Part shown: in pieces, positions 42,046 through 50,832 of the stretch
Layout of the letters: each line of letters starts with the position of its first letter
How positions within the stretch are numbered: the stretch's first letter is position 1
DNA from: CAWCTB01 sp963798275
GTDB lineage: Bacteria; Acidobacteriota; Terriglobia; Terriglobales; Acidobacteriaceae
Assembly (NCBI GenBank): GCA_963798275.1
Contig: CAWCTB010000016.1
Span: forward strand, 1-51,230
DNA: 51,230 bases
Reading direction: 5' to 3'
Translations under genes and position numbers: made by a program
Notes under the pieces: generated by a model
The model's input: only the letters and a program-made list of their open reading frames with translations
What the model was told of the DNA's origin: nothing
Database searches by the model: none

Positions 42046-43554
42046 ATGGCACGCATCATTGAAGTGACCGAGCTAGTCCTGCGAGATGCGCAGCAGAGCC
42101 TTCTGGAAACCAGCGTGGCGATCGAAGACTTGATTCCTGCCGGTGAGGACCTGGACGAGGCAGGCTACTGGTCATTGGAATGCTGGGGCGGAGCATCCTT
42201 CGATTCGTGCATTCGTTTCCTCAACGAAGATCCGTGGGAGCGCTTGCGGGCGTATCGGAAGCTGCTGCCGCACGCCCGGCTGCAAATGCTGCTCCGCGGA
42301 CAGAATCTGCTCTCGTACCGCAATTTTGACGATTCGCTGGTCAGCCGCTTCGTCGACAAGGCAGCCGTGAACGGCATCGATGTCTTTCGGATCTACGACG
42401 CGTTGAACGACGTCCGGAACTTAAAGACCAGCGTTGAGGCAGTCCGAAAAGCGGGCAAGCATGCGCAAGGCGCCATCTGCTACGCTCCGACGCCGACGGA
42501 CAGCATGAGCTTCTTTGCCGAAACCGCGCAGCAGTTGCGCGAGATGGGTTGCGACTCGATTTGCATTCGCGACACCGGCGGTCTTCTTAAGCCAAAAGCT
42601 GCCTACGACCTGGTCAAGGGTATCAAGGACAAGTGCGGCCAGGACACGATGGTTGCCGTCCACACTCATTCGACGACTGGGGTGACCATGGTCTCGCTGA
42701 TGAAGGCCATCGAGGCGGGTTGCGACATCGTGGACACGGCCATCAGCTCTTTGGCCTTCGGCCGGGGACATAACCCGACGGAGAGCCTGGTAGAAATGCT
42801 GGAGGGCTTGGGATACGAAACCCGATTGGACATGGAAAGGTTGCTCCGCGTGAAGCGCCACATGACAGTGGTGCGTCCGCTTTACCAGGAGTTCGTCAAA
42901 GAACCACTCGGGGTGGAGACCGAGATCTTTGCGAGCCAGATACCAGCGGCGATGATTTCCACCATCGCATGTCAACTCAACGGTCAAGGTGCGGGCGAGT
43001 TCCTGCCGGAAGTATTGGCGGAAGTCCAGAACGTGCGCAAAGATGCAGGCTATCCGGCTTTGGTCAATCCGGCGGGGCCAATCATCGGGACACAGGCGAT
43101 CTTCAACGTCTTACAGGGCAAGTACACGGTGATCACGAGCGAGTTTGCGGATTTGATACTGGGCTACTATGGCCGAGCTGTTGGCGAGAAGAACCCGGAA
43201 GTGCTGAGCGCGGCGGCAAACCGGGTGGCCAAGCCAGCGATTACATGCCGTCCGGCGGACCTGCTGGAACCGGAGTGGCCGCGCCTGCGGTCGGAAGCGA
43301 TGTTACAGCCGGGCTGCAATGGGACAGACGAGGACGTATTGACTTATGCGATGTTTCCCGAGGTCGCCTCAGAATTTTTTAAGCGACGGGGCGACAACAA
43401 GAAGGTGATTGCCCGGGAACCGCTGACCTCAGCTCCGACCACGTCAGACAAAGATTTTCGTGGCGCAGTTGGTCCTGAACTGGCGTCTCCGGTCAGCTAT
43501 TTTGTGACGATTAACGGGAAGGAACATAAAGTCAGTATACGGCCGCTCAAATAG
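42046..43554 (+). CDS. Transcarboxylase 5S-like / oxaloacetate decarboxylase alpha-like subunit
   Basis: 502 aa from ATG 42046 (AAGGAAGG upstream); the in-frame GTG at 41911 is rejected. It aligns by recall with the 5S subunit of propionibacterial transcarboxylase: ELVLRDAQQSLLET, ECWGGASFDSCIRFLNEDPW, ERLRAYRKLLP, LQMLLRGQNL, VHTHSTTGVTMVSLMKAIEA, GHNPTESLVEMLEG and NGTDEDVLTYAMFP. Metal ligands Asp14, His206 and His208 are present. The position of the carboxylated Lys (KDMAAL in 5S) is Arg175 in CIRDTGGLLKP. It should bind the biotinyl carrier, but whether it exchanges carboxyl groups with pyruvate is in doubt. Confidence 0.85.
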   Translation: MARIIEVTELVLRDAQQSLLETSVAIEDLIPAGEDLDEAGYWSLECWGGASFDSCIRFLNEDPWERLRAYRKLLPHARLQMLLRGQNLLSYRNFDDSLVSRFVDKAAVNGIDVFRIYDALNDVRNLKTSVEAVRKAGKHAQGAICYAPTPTDSMSFFAETAQQLREMGCDSICIRDTGGLLKPKAAYDLVKGIKDKCGQDTMVAVHTHSTTGVTMVSLMKAIEAGCDIVDTAISSLAFGRGHNPTESLVEMLEGLGYETRLDMERLLRVKRHMTVVRPLYQEFVKEPLGVETEIFASQIPAAMISTIACQLNGQGAGEFLPEVLAEVQNVRKDAGYPALVNPAGPIIGTQAIFNVLQGKYTVITSEFADLILGYYGRAVGEKNPEVLSAAANRVAKPAITCRPADLLEPEWPRLRSEAMLQPGCNGTDEDVLTYAMFPEVASEFFKRRGDNKKVIAREPLTSAPTTSDKDFRGAVGPELASPVSYFVTINGKEHKVSIRPLK

Positions 43555-43607
43555 TGAAAAGCGGTGGGGTCAAGGGTGGGACGGCCAGCGGGCACGAGGA
43601 GATATCG

Positions 43608-45181
43608 ATGGCGACAGAAGCGGCGAAAATCACCGGCAAGACCATGAAGGAGCGCATCGCGGAGCTGCGTAAGTTACGCACCAAGATCGAGCAGGGCGGA
43701 GGCGTGCAGCGACTGCAGAAGCAGCGTGACGCGGGGAAGCTAACCGCGCGGGAGCGCGTGGAAAAGCTGGTGGATCGCAGCAGCTTTCGCGAGATAGGTC
43801 TTTTCGCCAACCATCGCGCCAGCCTGTTTGGTATGGCAGACAAGGAACTGCCGGCGGATGGAGTGGTCACGGGTTGCGCAACGGTGGATCGTCGGCTGAT
43901 TCATCTCGCCAGCCAGGACTTTACGGTTGCGGGCGGGGCAGCCGGCGAGGTGCACTGCGCCAAGATCGTCGAGATGATGCAGCTCTCGATGAAAACCGGA
44001 AGTCCGTTCGTCTTCATCAATGATTCCGGCGGTGCACGAGTGCAGGAAGGCATCGACAGCCTGGCTGGCTATGCCAGCGTGTTCTACAACAACACCATGC
44101 TCTCTGGCATTGTGCCGCAGATTTCCATTATTTGCGGTCCCTGTGCGGGCGGCGCAGCCTATAGTCCGGCGTTGACCGACTTCATCATTCAAACCAGAAA
44201 GGCGCAGATGTTCATCACCGGTCCGCAGGTCATCAAGCAGGTGACCGGCGAACAGGTGACGGCGGACCAATTGGGCGGACCTGCAGCGCAAATGAACCGC
44301 TCCGGGGTGGTTCACCTCATTGCTGACGACGATGAGGGAGCGCTGTCTCTGTGCCGGCGATTGCTGAGTTTCCTGCCGTCGAACAACCTGGAGGACCCTC
44401 CCCGCTTGCCCCACAGCGCTGCCATAGAGACCGACCTCGAGTTGAACGAGATTGTCCCGGTGGAGTCGAAGGTCGCTTACGACATTCGCGCGGTAATCGT
44501 CCGTCTTTTAGACCACCTGGATTTCTTTGAGATACAGCCCGGCTTTGCCGCGAATGTGGTGATTGGTTTCGGCAGAATTCAAGGGCGCTCGGTGGGCATC
44601 GTGGCCAATCAACCCGACGTCATGGCCGGCGCCCTCGACATCGATGCGTCCGATAAGGTGGCCCGCTTCGTACGCTTTTGCAACGCGTTTAACATTCCCT
44701 TGCTGACGCTGGTCGACGTGCCTGGTTTCCTGCCGGGCGTGGAACAGGAGTACGACGGCATTATCCGGCACGGGGCAAAGATCCTGTTTGCCTACTCGGC
44801 GGCCACGGTACCGAAGATAACCGTGGTCCTGCGCAAAGCGTATGGTGGCGCTTATATCGGCATGTGCTGCAAAAACCTGGGAGCGGACCGGGTGGTCGCA
44901 TGGCCTACTGCTGAAATCGCGGTCATGGGAGCCGAGGGCGCGGCGGAAATCGTATTTCGGCGCGAGATCGATTCGGCGGAAGACAAGGTGCAGCGGCGGG
45001 ACGAGCTGATCGAGCTCTATCGCAGCACGTTTGCTAATCCTTATGTGTCGGCTCGCCGCCGGTTATCGACGATGTGATTGAACCTTCCGAAACCAGAAAA
45101 TACCTGGCGGACGCGCTGGAAGCTTTGCACACCAAGCGCGAACTTCGTCCACCCAAGAAGCACGGGCTCATTCCGCTCTGA
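43608..45181 (+). CDS. pccB: Acyl-CoA carboxylase carboxyltransferase (PccB/12S-like), frameshift near the 3' end
   Basis: About 523 aa from ATG 43608 (GAGGAGA upstream). Crotonase-fold carboxyltransferase that moves CO2 from biotin to propionyl-, acetyl- or methylmalonyl-type CoA esters. Hallmarks: QRDAGKLTARERVEKLVD, FINDSGGARVQEGIDSLAGY, GPCAGGAAYSPALTDF, VDVPGFLPGVEQEYDGIIRH and RKAYGGAYIGMCCKNLGADR. Near 45063 the frame breaks (SARRRLSTM then stop). The next frame continues VIDDVIEPSETRKYLADALE to KHGLIPL at 45181, the normal family ending. Acyl-CoA preference cannot be read here. Confidence 0.88.
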
Positions 45182-45194
45182 ACCAGGTGGGATC

Positions 45195-45652
45195 ATGAAC
45201 GTACTGATCGTTGCAGTGGTGATCGCAGGTTGGCTGGCTGTGTATCTCAGCTCGCGAAGTATGTTGAGGCGTACGGCCGAGCAACTGCGAAGCGAATTCC
45301 AGGAGCAATTAAACGCGTTGTCGGCGGCCGTCCAAGCTTCCGGGCAAGCGACGAAGGAGGCGCCAGTCGCAGCTGCGCCCATGCCTGCGCCTGCGGCGAA
45401 GACGCAAGTCTTGGGCGCGAGCCAGTCGCCGTGGAAACGACACCGGCCACGGCAGATGCCGCAGCGGTGTTCGAGGAGGTTGATTCTGAAACTCTGGCAG
45501 TGATGGCCGCAACGTTTACCGCATACCTCGGAAAAAAAGTGCGGGTCCGCACCGCGAGGGCCTTGCAGGCGCCATACGCCAGCAACCCGTGGGCACGGCA
45601 GGGACGCGTCATGGTACAGGCATCGCACAACCTTGGCCAACGAGAGCGCTAG
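45195..45652 (+). CDS. OadG-like membrane protein of the carboxylase operon, frameshifted
   Basis: N-terminal transmembrane segment (MNVLIVAVVIAGWLAVYLSS), a charged coiled stretch and an Ala/Pro linker. Then, in another frame after about 45430, comes the conserved C-terminal part EEVDSETLAVMAATFTAYLG and KKVRVRTARALQ to ASHNLGQRER. This layout matches small gamma-type subunits that sit between the carboxyltransferase and biotinyl genes of decarboxylase or transcarboxylase operons. It may anchor the complex to the membrane. One indel near GCCAGTCGCCGTGG splits it. About 152 aa when joined. Confidence 0.65.
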
Positions 45653-45724
45653 CCATCCAGAAGAGGCCGCCAAGGTCATCTGCTGCAGGGGAGCGAACCT
45701 AGCGAACCTGGAGAGGAGCGATGG

Positions 45725-46117
45725 ATGAAAGTGCAGATCGTGATTGACGGCCGCACGTACGAAGCGGAGATCGAGGTCTCTGAGGAGGACTCCTCACCCC
45801 GGACGCAAGGCAACATTCCCGCGCCCGCGACCGCGACGATTCAGTCCACCGTGCTTCGCACGCCTCCCAAACCAGGGGCTTCTTCCGATCCGGGGGTTGA
45901 CGAGTTGAAGGTGTGCCGGAGTCCGGTGGCCGGGATAATCGTTCGTGTCAATGTCAGCGCGGGGCAGCAGTTGCAGGTCAATGATCTGATGGTGGTGCTG
46001 GAAGCGATGAAGATGGAAACCAAAGTGACCGCACCGCTTGCGGGAAAGCTTAAATCAGTCAAGGTGGCGCCCGGCGAAGCGGTCAAGGTCAACCAAATCC
46101 TGGTCGACTTCGAATAG
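45725..46117 (+). CDS. Biotinyl carrier protein (1.3S/BCCP-like)
   Basis: 130 aa; GGAGAGGAG precedes ATG 45725 and the ATG at 45721 is out of frame. The N-terminal half is a beta strand segment (MKVQIVIDGRTYEAEIEVSE) plus Pro/Thr-rich linker. The C-terminal biotinyl domain has the exact motif EAMKMET, with Lys as biotinylation site, and the paired hairpin AGQQLQVNDLMVVLEAMKME. It carries carboxyl groups between the two carboxyltransferase subunits encoded upstream. No biotin carboxylase gene accompanies it. Confidence 0.92.
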   Translation: MKVQIVIDGRTYEAEIEVSEEDSSPRTQGNIPAPATATIQSTVLRTPPKPGASSDPGVDELKVCRSPVAGIIVRVNVSAGQQLQVNDLMVVLEAMKMETKVTAPLAGKLKSVKVAPGEAVKVNQILVDFE

Positions 46118-46175
46118 ACATTAATCTGGGCGAATCCAGATGGCGGGGAAATCGCGCCGCCGCGGAGTAGCCGCT

Positions 46176-46544
46176 TCATCCGTAGTTGATCGGGTGCCTC
46201 TGGAGCCAACGTTCATCGCGGACTCCACGCATGTTCTTAAGCGCCGAACGGGCCATGCTATCCGAGACGTCGCGGGTCTTCCAGATGAACGCCGCACAAA
46301 ACCCGATCGCACCACCAGCTACCCCGTAAGCAGCGGTTCTTGTAAGTTGTCCGCGGCGGCCTCTGAGGTAAGAACGCAGAAGACCTGCGCACGTCCCGAT
46401 CGCAGCGAGTGCCAGGGAGGCGCAGGCAGATTGAGTCAGCGCTTCCGCCAGGCGCTGTTCGTCCATCTGCGCTCGGCGAGCGCTGCGCAGTCCGGAAAGA
46501 CCGGAAGCAACCAGCCTGCGGCCATAACGAATACTTTGTTTCAC
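46176..46544 (-). CDS. Small hypothetical membrane protein
   Basis: 122 aa starting at GTG 46544, with GAGG 7 nt upstream. Two hydrophobic segments (ACASLALAAIGTCAGLL and YGVAGGAIGFCAAFIW) are separated by an Arg-rich loop, and both ends are basic. No family recognised. It is convergent with the biotinyl carrier gene and divergent from the KAS III-like gene. The 46545-46899 gap holds a good promoter and only a weak 66-codon frame (46661-46861). Confidence 0.55.
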   Translation of the reverse strand: MKQSIRYGRRLVASGLSGLRSARRAQMDEQRLAEALTQSACASLALAAIGTCAGLLRSYLRGRRGQLTRTAAYGVAGGAIGFCAAFIWKTRDVSDSMARSALKNMRGVRDERWLQRHPINYG

Positions 46545-46622
46545 GGATCAACCTCGTTTGATTCGATGAACATCCCGTAACTTCGGTTCCTGCTATCTTC
46601 CGGCGCCTTGCAGGCCCGGCAA

Positions 46623-46651
46623 TGGACAAACCTGCCACCTACTAGCATAAT
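46623..46651 (+). promoter_or_regulatory. Promoter of the PHA-type plus-strand operon
   Basis: TGGACA (46623-46628), 17-bp spacer, CATAAT (46646-46651). The start would be near 46658, giving a leader of about 240 nt to the ATG at 46900. Confidence 0.5.
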
Positions 46652-46899
46652 GCTTCCAGGGTGCGCGATCCCGAACTGCGATCTGCGTCACAGTTTGCGC
46701 CTCGTTTCGTCACAGCGTCCTGTTCATGCGAAACCGTACTCTTTCACCAGAGACAACGCGACGTAAAACAGGTTCAAATTTACCCCCACGGTGACGGCAC
46801 ACAGGCTTTCGAGATTCGCGAGATGACGAGTGGCCAAAACTTGTGGAAGTGGACGCGGTAGCCGATGCTCGGCGCTAACCAGTCCCAGGAAGATTGCCA

Positions 46900-48797
46900 A
46901 TGTTGTTGAAACCTTTTGTGATCAACGCCCACGGCCGCATCGTGTTCCCCTGCAACTTTTTCCCGGCACTGGACTTTTCGGTGTTTGAGACCCTGGAACA
47001 GTTTACCGCTGTTATACGCGGGACTTCGGGGAGAAGACTGCCGACCGACACAATTATGGAGCGCCTGCAGGCGGGCCAGTACACGTCAAAGTACACGCTT
47101 TGCCGCGATCTTGCGCTGAATCTTTTTTGGGTGAATCGCTTACGCTCACCATGTACGAGAAGCGTCCCATTCGATGGGAGACCTTGCTCGTCACCGGGAC
47201 GATGTCTTCCTCCCGCTGTGCCGGTCGTGGGACGCACCGGGAACCGTCGAAGAGATCGAAGCCGGCTATCTGGCGTTGCCCGTCAAGTGGGATGAGGAGA
47301 TCGAAGAGCAAAGCTTCCGCATGCTGTTGCGCAGCTTCCGCGCCAAGCCGACCGCCGGGAGTGACCTTCGCGCCATTAAGCCCACGGTGGCGGAGATGCT
47401 GGCTGATCCCCGGCACCGCACGGTTTGCCTGACGAAGTATGACCCCGACTACCTGGGCTACAGTTATGACGACGTGATCGACTACTCTCATCCGGTCCCG
47501 CAAGCTGGAAGCGGTGATGCGCAGGTGATGATCCTGCACAATCAATATCGCTGGGATCCGATCGGAAGCTGCTGCATCGAGGTGGGCAAACTGCAGGATG
47601 ACGATTACGTGGTGGCGCTCTACCCGCGCAACAACGAGGTGCTGCAGTTCATCAAGCGGGTTAAGAGCAACGAAAAGCCGCGCTCGTTCCGCTCGCAAGC
47701 TGCCGCGGACGCTGGCGCTAACCCGCCCGATTGCGCCCTACGAGCCCCATCAATGTGCGGGCAAGCAGTTTTCCGTCATGCCGAAGATCGAGGGCATCGC
47801 GGTATACGAAGGCGAGATAGCCTGCACCAACGCCGACCTCATCCGCAACCACGCCTATTGCTGGTCGCGCATGACCGAACCGGAAATTGCTGGCAAAAAC
47901 CGGCATCGAGAAACGCTGTTATAGCGAGCTGAACCTGGAGCACATGGCTCTGCTGGCGGCGCGGGCCGCGCTCAAGCAGGCCAAGCGGAAACCCTCCGAA
48001 ATCGGCGCGGTGCTGTTCTGTAGCTGCACTACTGCCAGGCTGCTCCCCTCCACCGCCTGCTGGCTGTCGGGCGAGCTGGGGATCATGCAGACTCACTGCT
48101 CCTGCAACATCATCTCCGCCTGCGCGGGCATGCCTTACGGTTTTTCCGAGGCGGTGCGGCTTCTCCAGGAGGTCAAACGTCCGGTGCTGGTTGTGCTGGC
48201 GGAGAAGTTCTCCGACAAGATCGGCACGGTTCGCACCTCGCGCATGATCTTTGGTGACGGGGCGGCTAGCCGGCGGTTATCGCTCCCGCGCCGGAGGGAG
48301 CCGAGCCCGACATTGAATACCTGCAAAGCTACGCTGGAGGTCATATGGTCGGAGGGGAACTCGATCATCTGGCCGAACCCCGAGTTCGGCAATGCGATCA
48401 CCGTGTACGGGCCGGAGGTCAAGTCGCTGGCCCAGCGCTATCTGATCCAGATGATGGAGGAACTCAAGGAACTTCCCGCATCCTGCAAGACAGCTCCCGG
48501 GCGCTGATCGACGCGGTCGACCTGGTGGTGCCCCACCAAGCCAACAAAACCATGGTGGAGAACTTGGCGGAGAACGCCGGCGTCCCGGCCGACCGCCTGT
48601 ACTTCAATATCGAGCGGGTCGGCAATACCTCTGCCGCCAGTATCCTCATGGCGGTGAAGGACGCCGTGGTGGACAAGCGGATTGACCGTCCGATGCGCAT
48701 CTTTGCCCCCGGATTCGGGGCGGGCGCGGTGGGCGGCTACGTCGTCTTCCGGCTCGATCCCGCCGTCGTGAACTGCGAAGCCCAACCCCGGGTGTGA
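46900..48797 (+). CDS. KAS III-like ketoacyl synthase with long N-terminal extension, many frameshifts
   Basis: Pieces in different frames line up as one protein of about 630 aa. The N-terminal 280 residues (LLKPFVINAHGRIVFPCNFF, LALNLFWVNR, DDVFLPLCRSWDAPGTVEEI) belong to no domain I can name. The C-terminal part is a thiolase-fold KAS III/HMG-CoA-synthase relative: KTGIEKRCYSELNLEHMALL, nucleophile Cys in NIISACAGMPYG (codon 48121-48123), FSDKIGTVRTSRMIFGDGAA, His in DLVVPHQANKTM and Asn in ERVGNTSAAS. At least seven indels break it. Next to a reductase and PHA synthase genes, it probably makes 3-ketoacyl-CoA from malonyl-CoA and an acyl-CoA. Confidence 0.75.
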
Positions 48798-48841
48798 GAT
48801 GAGGAAGAGGGAGGGCGAAGCAGCTTCCCCTCGCCGGAAGG

Positions 48842-49569
48842 GTGGCGCTGGTCACTGGAGCTTCGCGCGGCATCGGCCGCGCCATCGCTCTGGAGCTGGC
48901 GCACCGTGAGGGCCCCTCGGTTGCCATCAACTTCCGCTCCGATGCAGGCAATGCCCAATCGGTCGCCCAGGAGGTCCGCGATCTGGGTGTCGGGTGCGTG
49001 GTGATTCAGGGCGACGTCTCCCAGCGGTGCGAAGCCCAGCGGATCATCAATGAGGTGCTCGACAAGTGGCAGCGCCTCGACATCCTGGTGAACAACGCCG
49101 GCATTACCCGGGACCATTCGCTGCGCAAGATGACCGGCGAGGATTGGGAGCGGGGTGATCGAGGTCAACCTGAACGGCACCTTCAACACCACCAGCGCCG
49201 CCTTGCCCGCGATGATCAACCAGCGCTTCGGGCGCATCATCAACATCAGCTCCGTGGTCGGACAGTCAGGGGCGTTTCGGACAGGCGAACTATTCGGCGA
49301 GCAAGGGGGGCGTGATCGCCTTCACCAAAACGGTCGCCCTGGAGACCGCCAAGTACAACATCACCGCCAACGCCATTGCCCCGGGATACACCTCGACGGA
49401 CATGGTGGCGACCATCCCGGAGGAAGTCGCCTCGCGGATCAAGGCGGGCATCCCGCTTGGGCGTTTTGCCACCCCGGAGGAAGTGGCCAAGGCCGCGGCC
49501 TTCCTGGCGGCGGAAGCCGACTACATCACCGGCCAGGAACTGAACGTGAATGGCGGATGCTATATGTAG
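48842..49569 (+). CDS. SDR-family 3-ketoacyl reductase (PhaB/FabG-like), frameshifted
   Basis: NADPH-type short-chain dehydrogenase. Rossmann motif VTGASRGIGRAIALEL, DILVNNAGITRD (as in PhaB and FabG), INISSVVGQ with the catalytic Ser, the YSASKGG tetrad after frame repair and the C-terminal GQELNVNGGCYM. Two extra bases break it: one near 49154 (GAGCGGGGTG, restoring ERVIEVNLNG) and one near 49277 (GTTTCGGAC, restoring AFGQANYSASKGG). The true start is unclear: the homologous region begins at LPLAGRVALV (48824), which has no in-frame start codon. Probable acetoacetyl-CoA reductase of the PHA pathway. Confidence 0.8.
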
Positions 49570-49583
49570 AAGCGCGTTAGAAA

Positions 49584-49668
49584 TGTAGCGCCGGCGTCTC
49601 GCCGAGCAGGTCCGTTCGCAGCACCATGGCGCCGTTGACAGGCCCGCCGGCGAGACGCCGGCGCTACA
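49584..49668 (+). repeat. 21-bp perfect inverted repeat
   Basis: TGTAGCGCCGGCGTCTCGCC plus G at 49584-49604 is matched by its exact reverse complement at 49648-49668, with 43 bp between. It lies between the convergent reductase and phaC genes. It looks like a mobile REP-like intergenic element. Confidence 0.85.
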
Positions 49669-49680
49669 AGGATCAAAAAA

Positions 49681-49704
49681 GGGCGACCGGGTTCCCGGCC
49701 GCCC
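49681..49704 (+). terminator. Bidirectional rho-independent terminator
   Basis: GGGCGACCGGG, TT loop, CCCGGCCGCCC (one mismatch in 11 bp). It is flanked by AAAAAA (49675-49680) on the left and TTCCTTGTT on the right. It serves the convergent reductase and phaC genes; the A-run gives a U-tract for the minus-strand transcript. Confidence 0.75.
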
Positions 49705-49753
49705 TTCCTTGTTGCCTCTTCCTTATGGTTCGTTCGGCCCTACGCTTCACTCT

Positions 49754-50832
49754 TCACTCTTTGGATCGGGATCGTTTAGCCAGCCAGTGCTCAATGTGCG
49801 GCCAAGTGGGTTTGATGGCGCCGCTGCCGGCCATGATTCCGATATGCCCCCCCCAGACGCGGAGTAGCTCTTTATCGGTACTGCCTACTTTTTTGATCGG
49901 CTCGGATTGGCAGGGGGGAGTAATGTGGTCGTCGTCGGCGATAATAGTGAGCAGGTTGGCCTTGATGCGGCTGAGGTCGACGCGCTGTCCGCGATCAGCA
50001 TCAGTCGCACTGCATCAGGCGGTCGTGGCGATAAAGGTCCACGATCAGCTGGCGGGCCTCGCCGGCCATGGGAATGTTGTCCGTCACCCAGGTATTCATG
50101 GCGTGCCAGGACTCGATCACCTGCGGATTGTCGAGGTTCTCCCATAGCCGCATGTAGTTGCCGATGTAGTTCTCCACCGGCTTAAGCGCGCGGGCGCCGT
50201 ACTCGATCATCTCCGCCGGGATGTTGCCGAAGTGCTCGATAACCTTGTCGACGTCAATTTCGGCACGCCAGCGCGCAAAGGTAATCTCTTCTTTGTTGCT
50301 GAAGTCGAGACGGAGCGGTAAGTAGAATCAGGTTGTGCAGGCCGTCATCGGGCCGCAGGGCCGCATAGATCGTGGTGAGTATCGAACCGATACACCAGCC
50401 GAGCAGGCTGAATTGCTCCGAACCGGAGACCGCCTTCACTTTGCGGATCAGCCCGGACCATGTAATCGAGGACATAGTCGTCGAGCTTGAGGTTCTTGTC
50501 TTCAGGTCCGGGCGAGCCCCAGTCCAGCAGGTACACGTCGTATCCGCGCTCAACCAGGTATTCGACAAAACTGTTGCCCGGACGCAGGTCGAGAATGTAA
50601 GGACGGTTGATCAACGCGAACACGAGCAGCAGCGGCACCCGATGCCGTTTTTCGGCGGCAACCCGGGGCACATAGCGGTAGAGCTTTGGCCTTGTTGAGG
50701 GTCCAGATCAACCTCCTTAGGGGTTTGCGCGATCGCGGCGCGCGTGGTCATCACCTTGACCAGAACGTTCGCATTTTCAATGGCTTTAAGCTGCGCGGCG
50801 ACTTGCTCGCGCGAGGCGGCACTGGCGGTTTC
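49754..50832 (-). CDS. phaC: PHA synthase subunit PhaC (class III-like), many frameshifts
   Basis: Joined frames give an alpha/beta-hydrolase-fold polymerase. The segments run AQTPKEV, then IWTLNKAK, LYRYVPRVAAEKRHRVPLLL, FALINRPYILDLRPG, YDVYLLDWGSPGPEDK and the Cys nucleophile box LLGWCIGS. Next are LDFSNKEEITFARWRAEIDV and ESWHAMNTWVTDNIPMAGEA, then the Asp in IIADDDHITPP and the His in WGGHIGIMAGSGA. The stop is TGA at 49756-49754. At least six indels are needed (near 50709, 50695, 50465, 50310 and twice near 50000). It polymerises 3-hydroxyacyl-CoA on granules. The N-terminal boundary with phaE is unresolved. Confidence 0.8.

Noticed and set aside
45688..45713. Short direct repeat AGCGAACCT twice before the biotinyl carrier gene
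   Set aside because: Only 9 bp, two copies; can arise by chance.
46661..46861. 66-codon frame just downstream of the promoter at 46623
   Set aside because: No ribosome site, no recognisable domain, and the GTG start would lie at the transcription start; kept only as part of the intergenic description.
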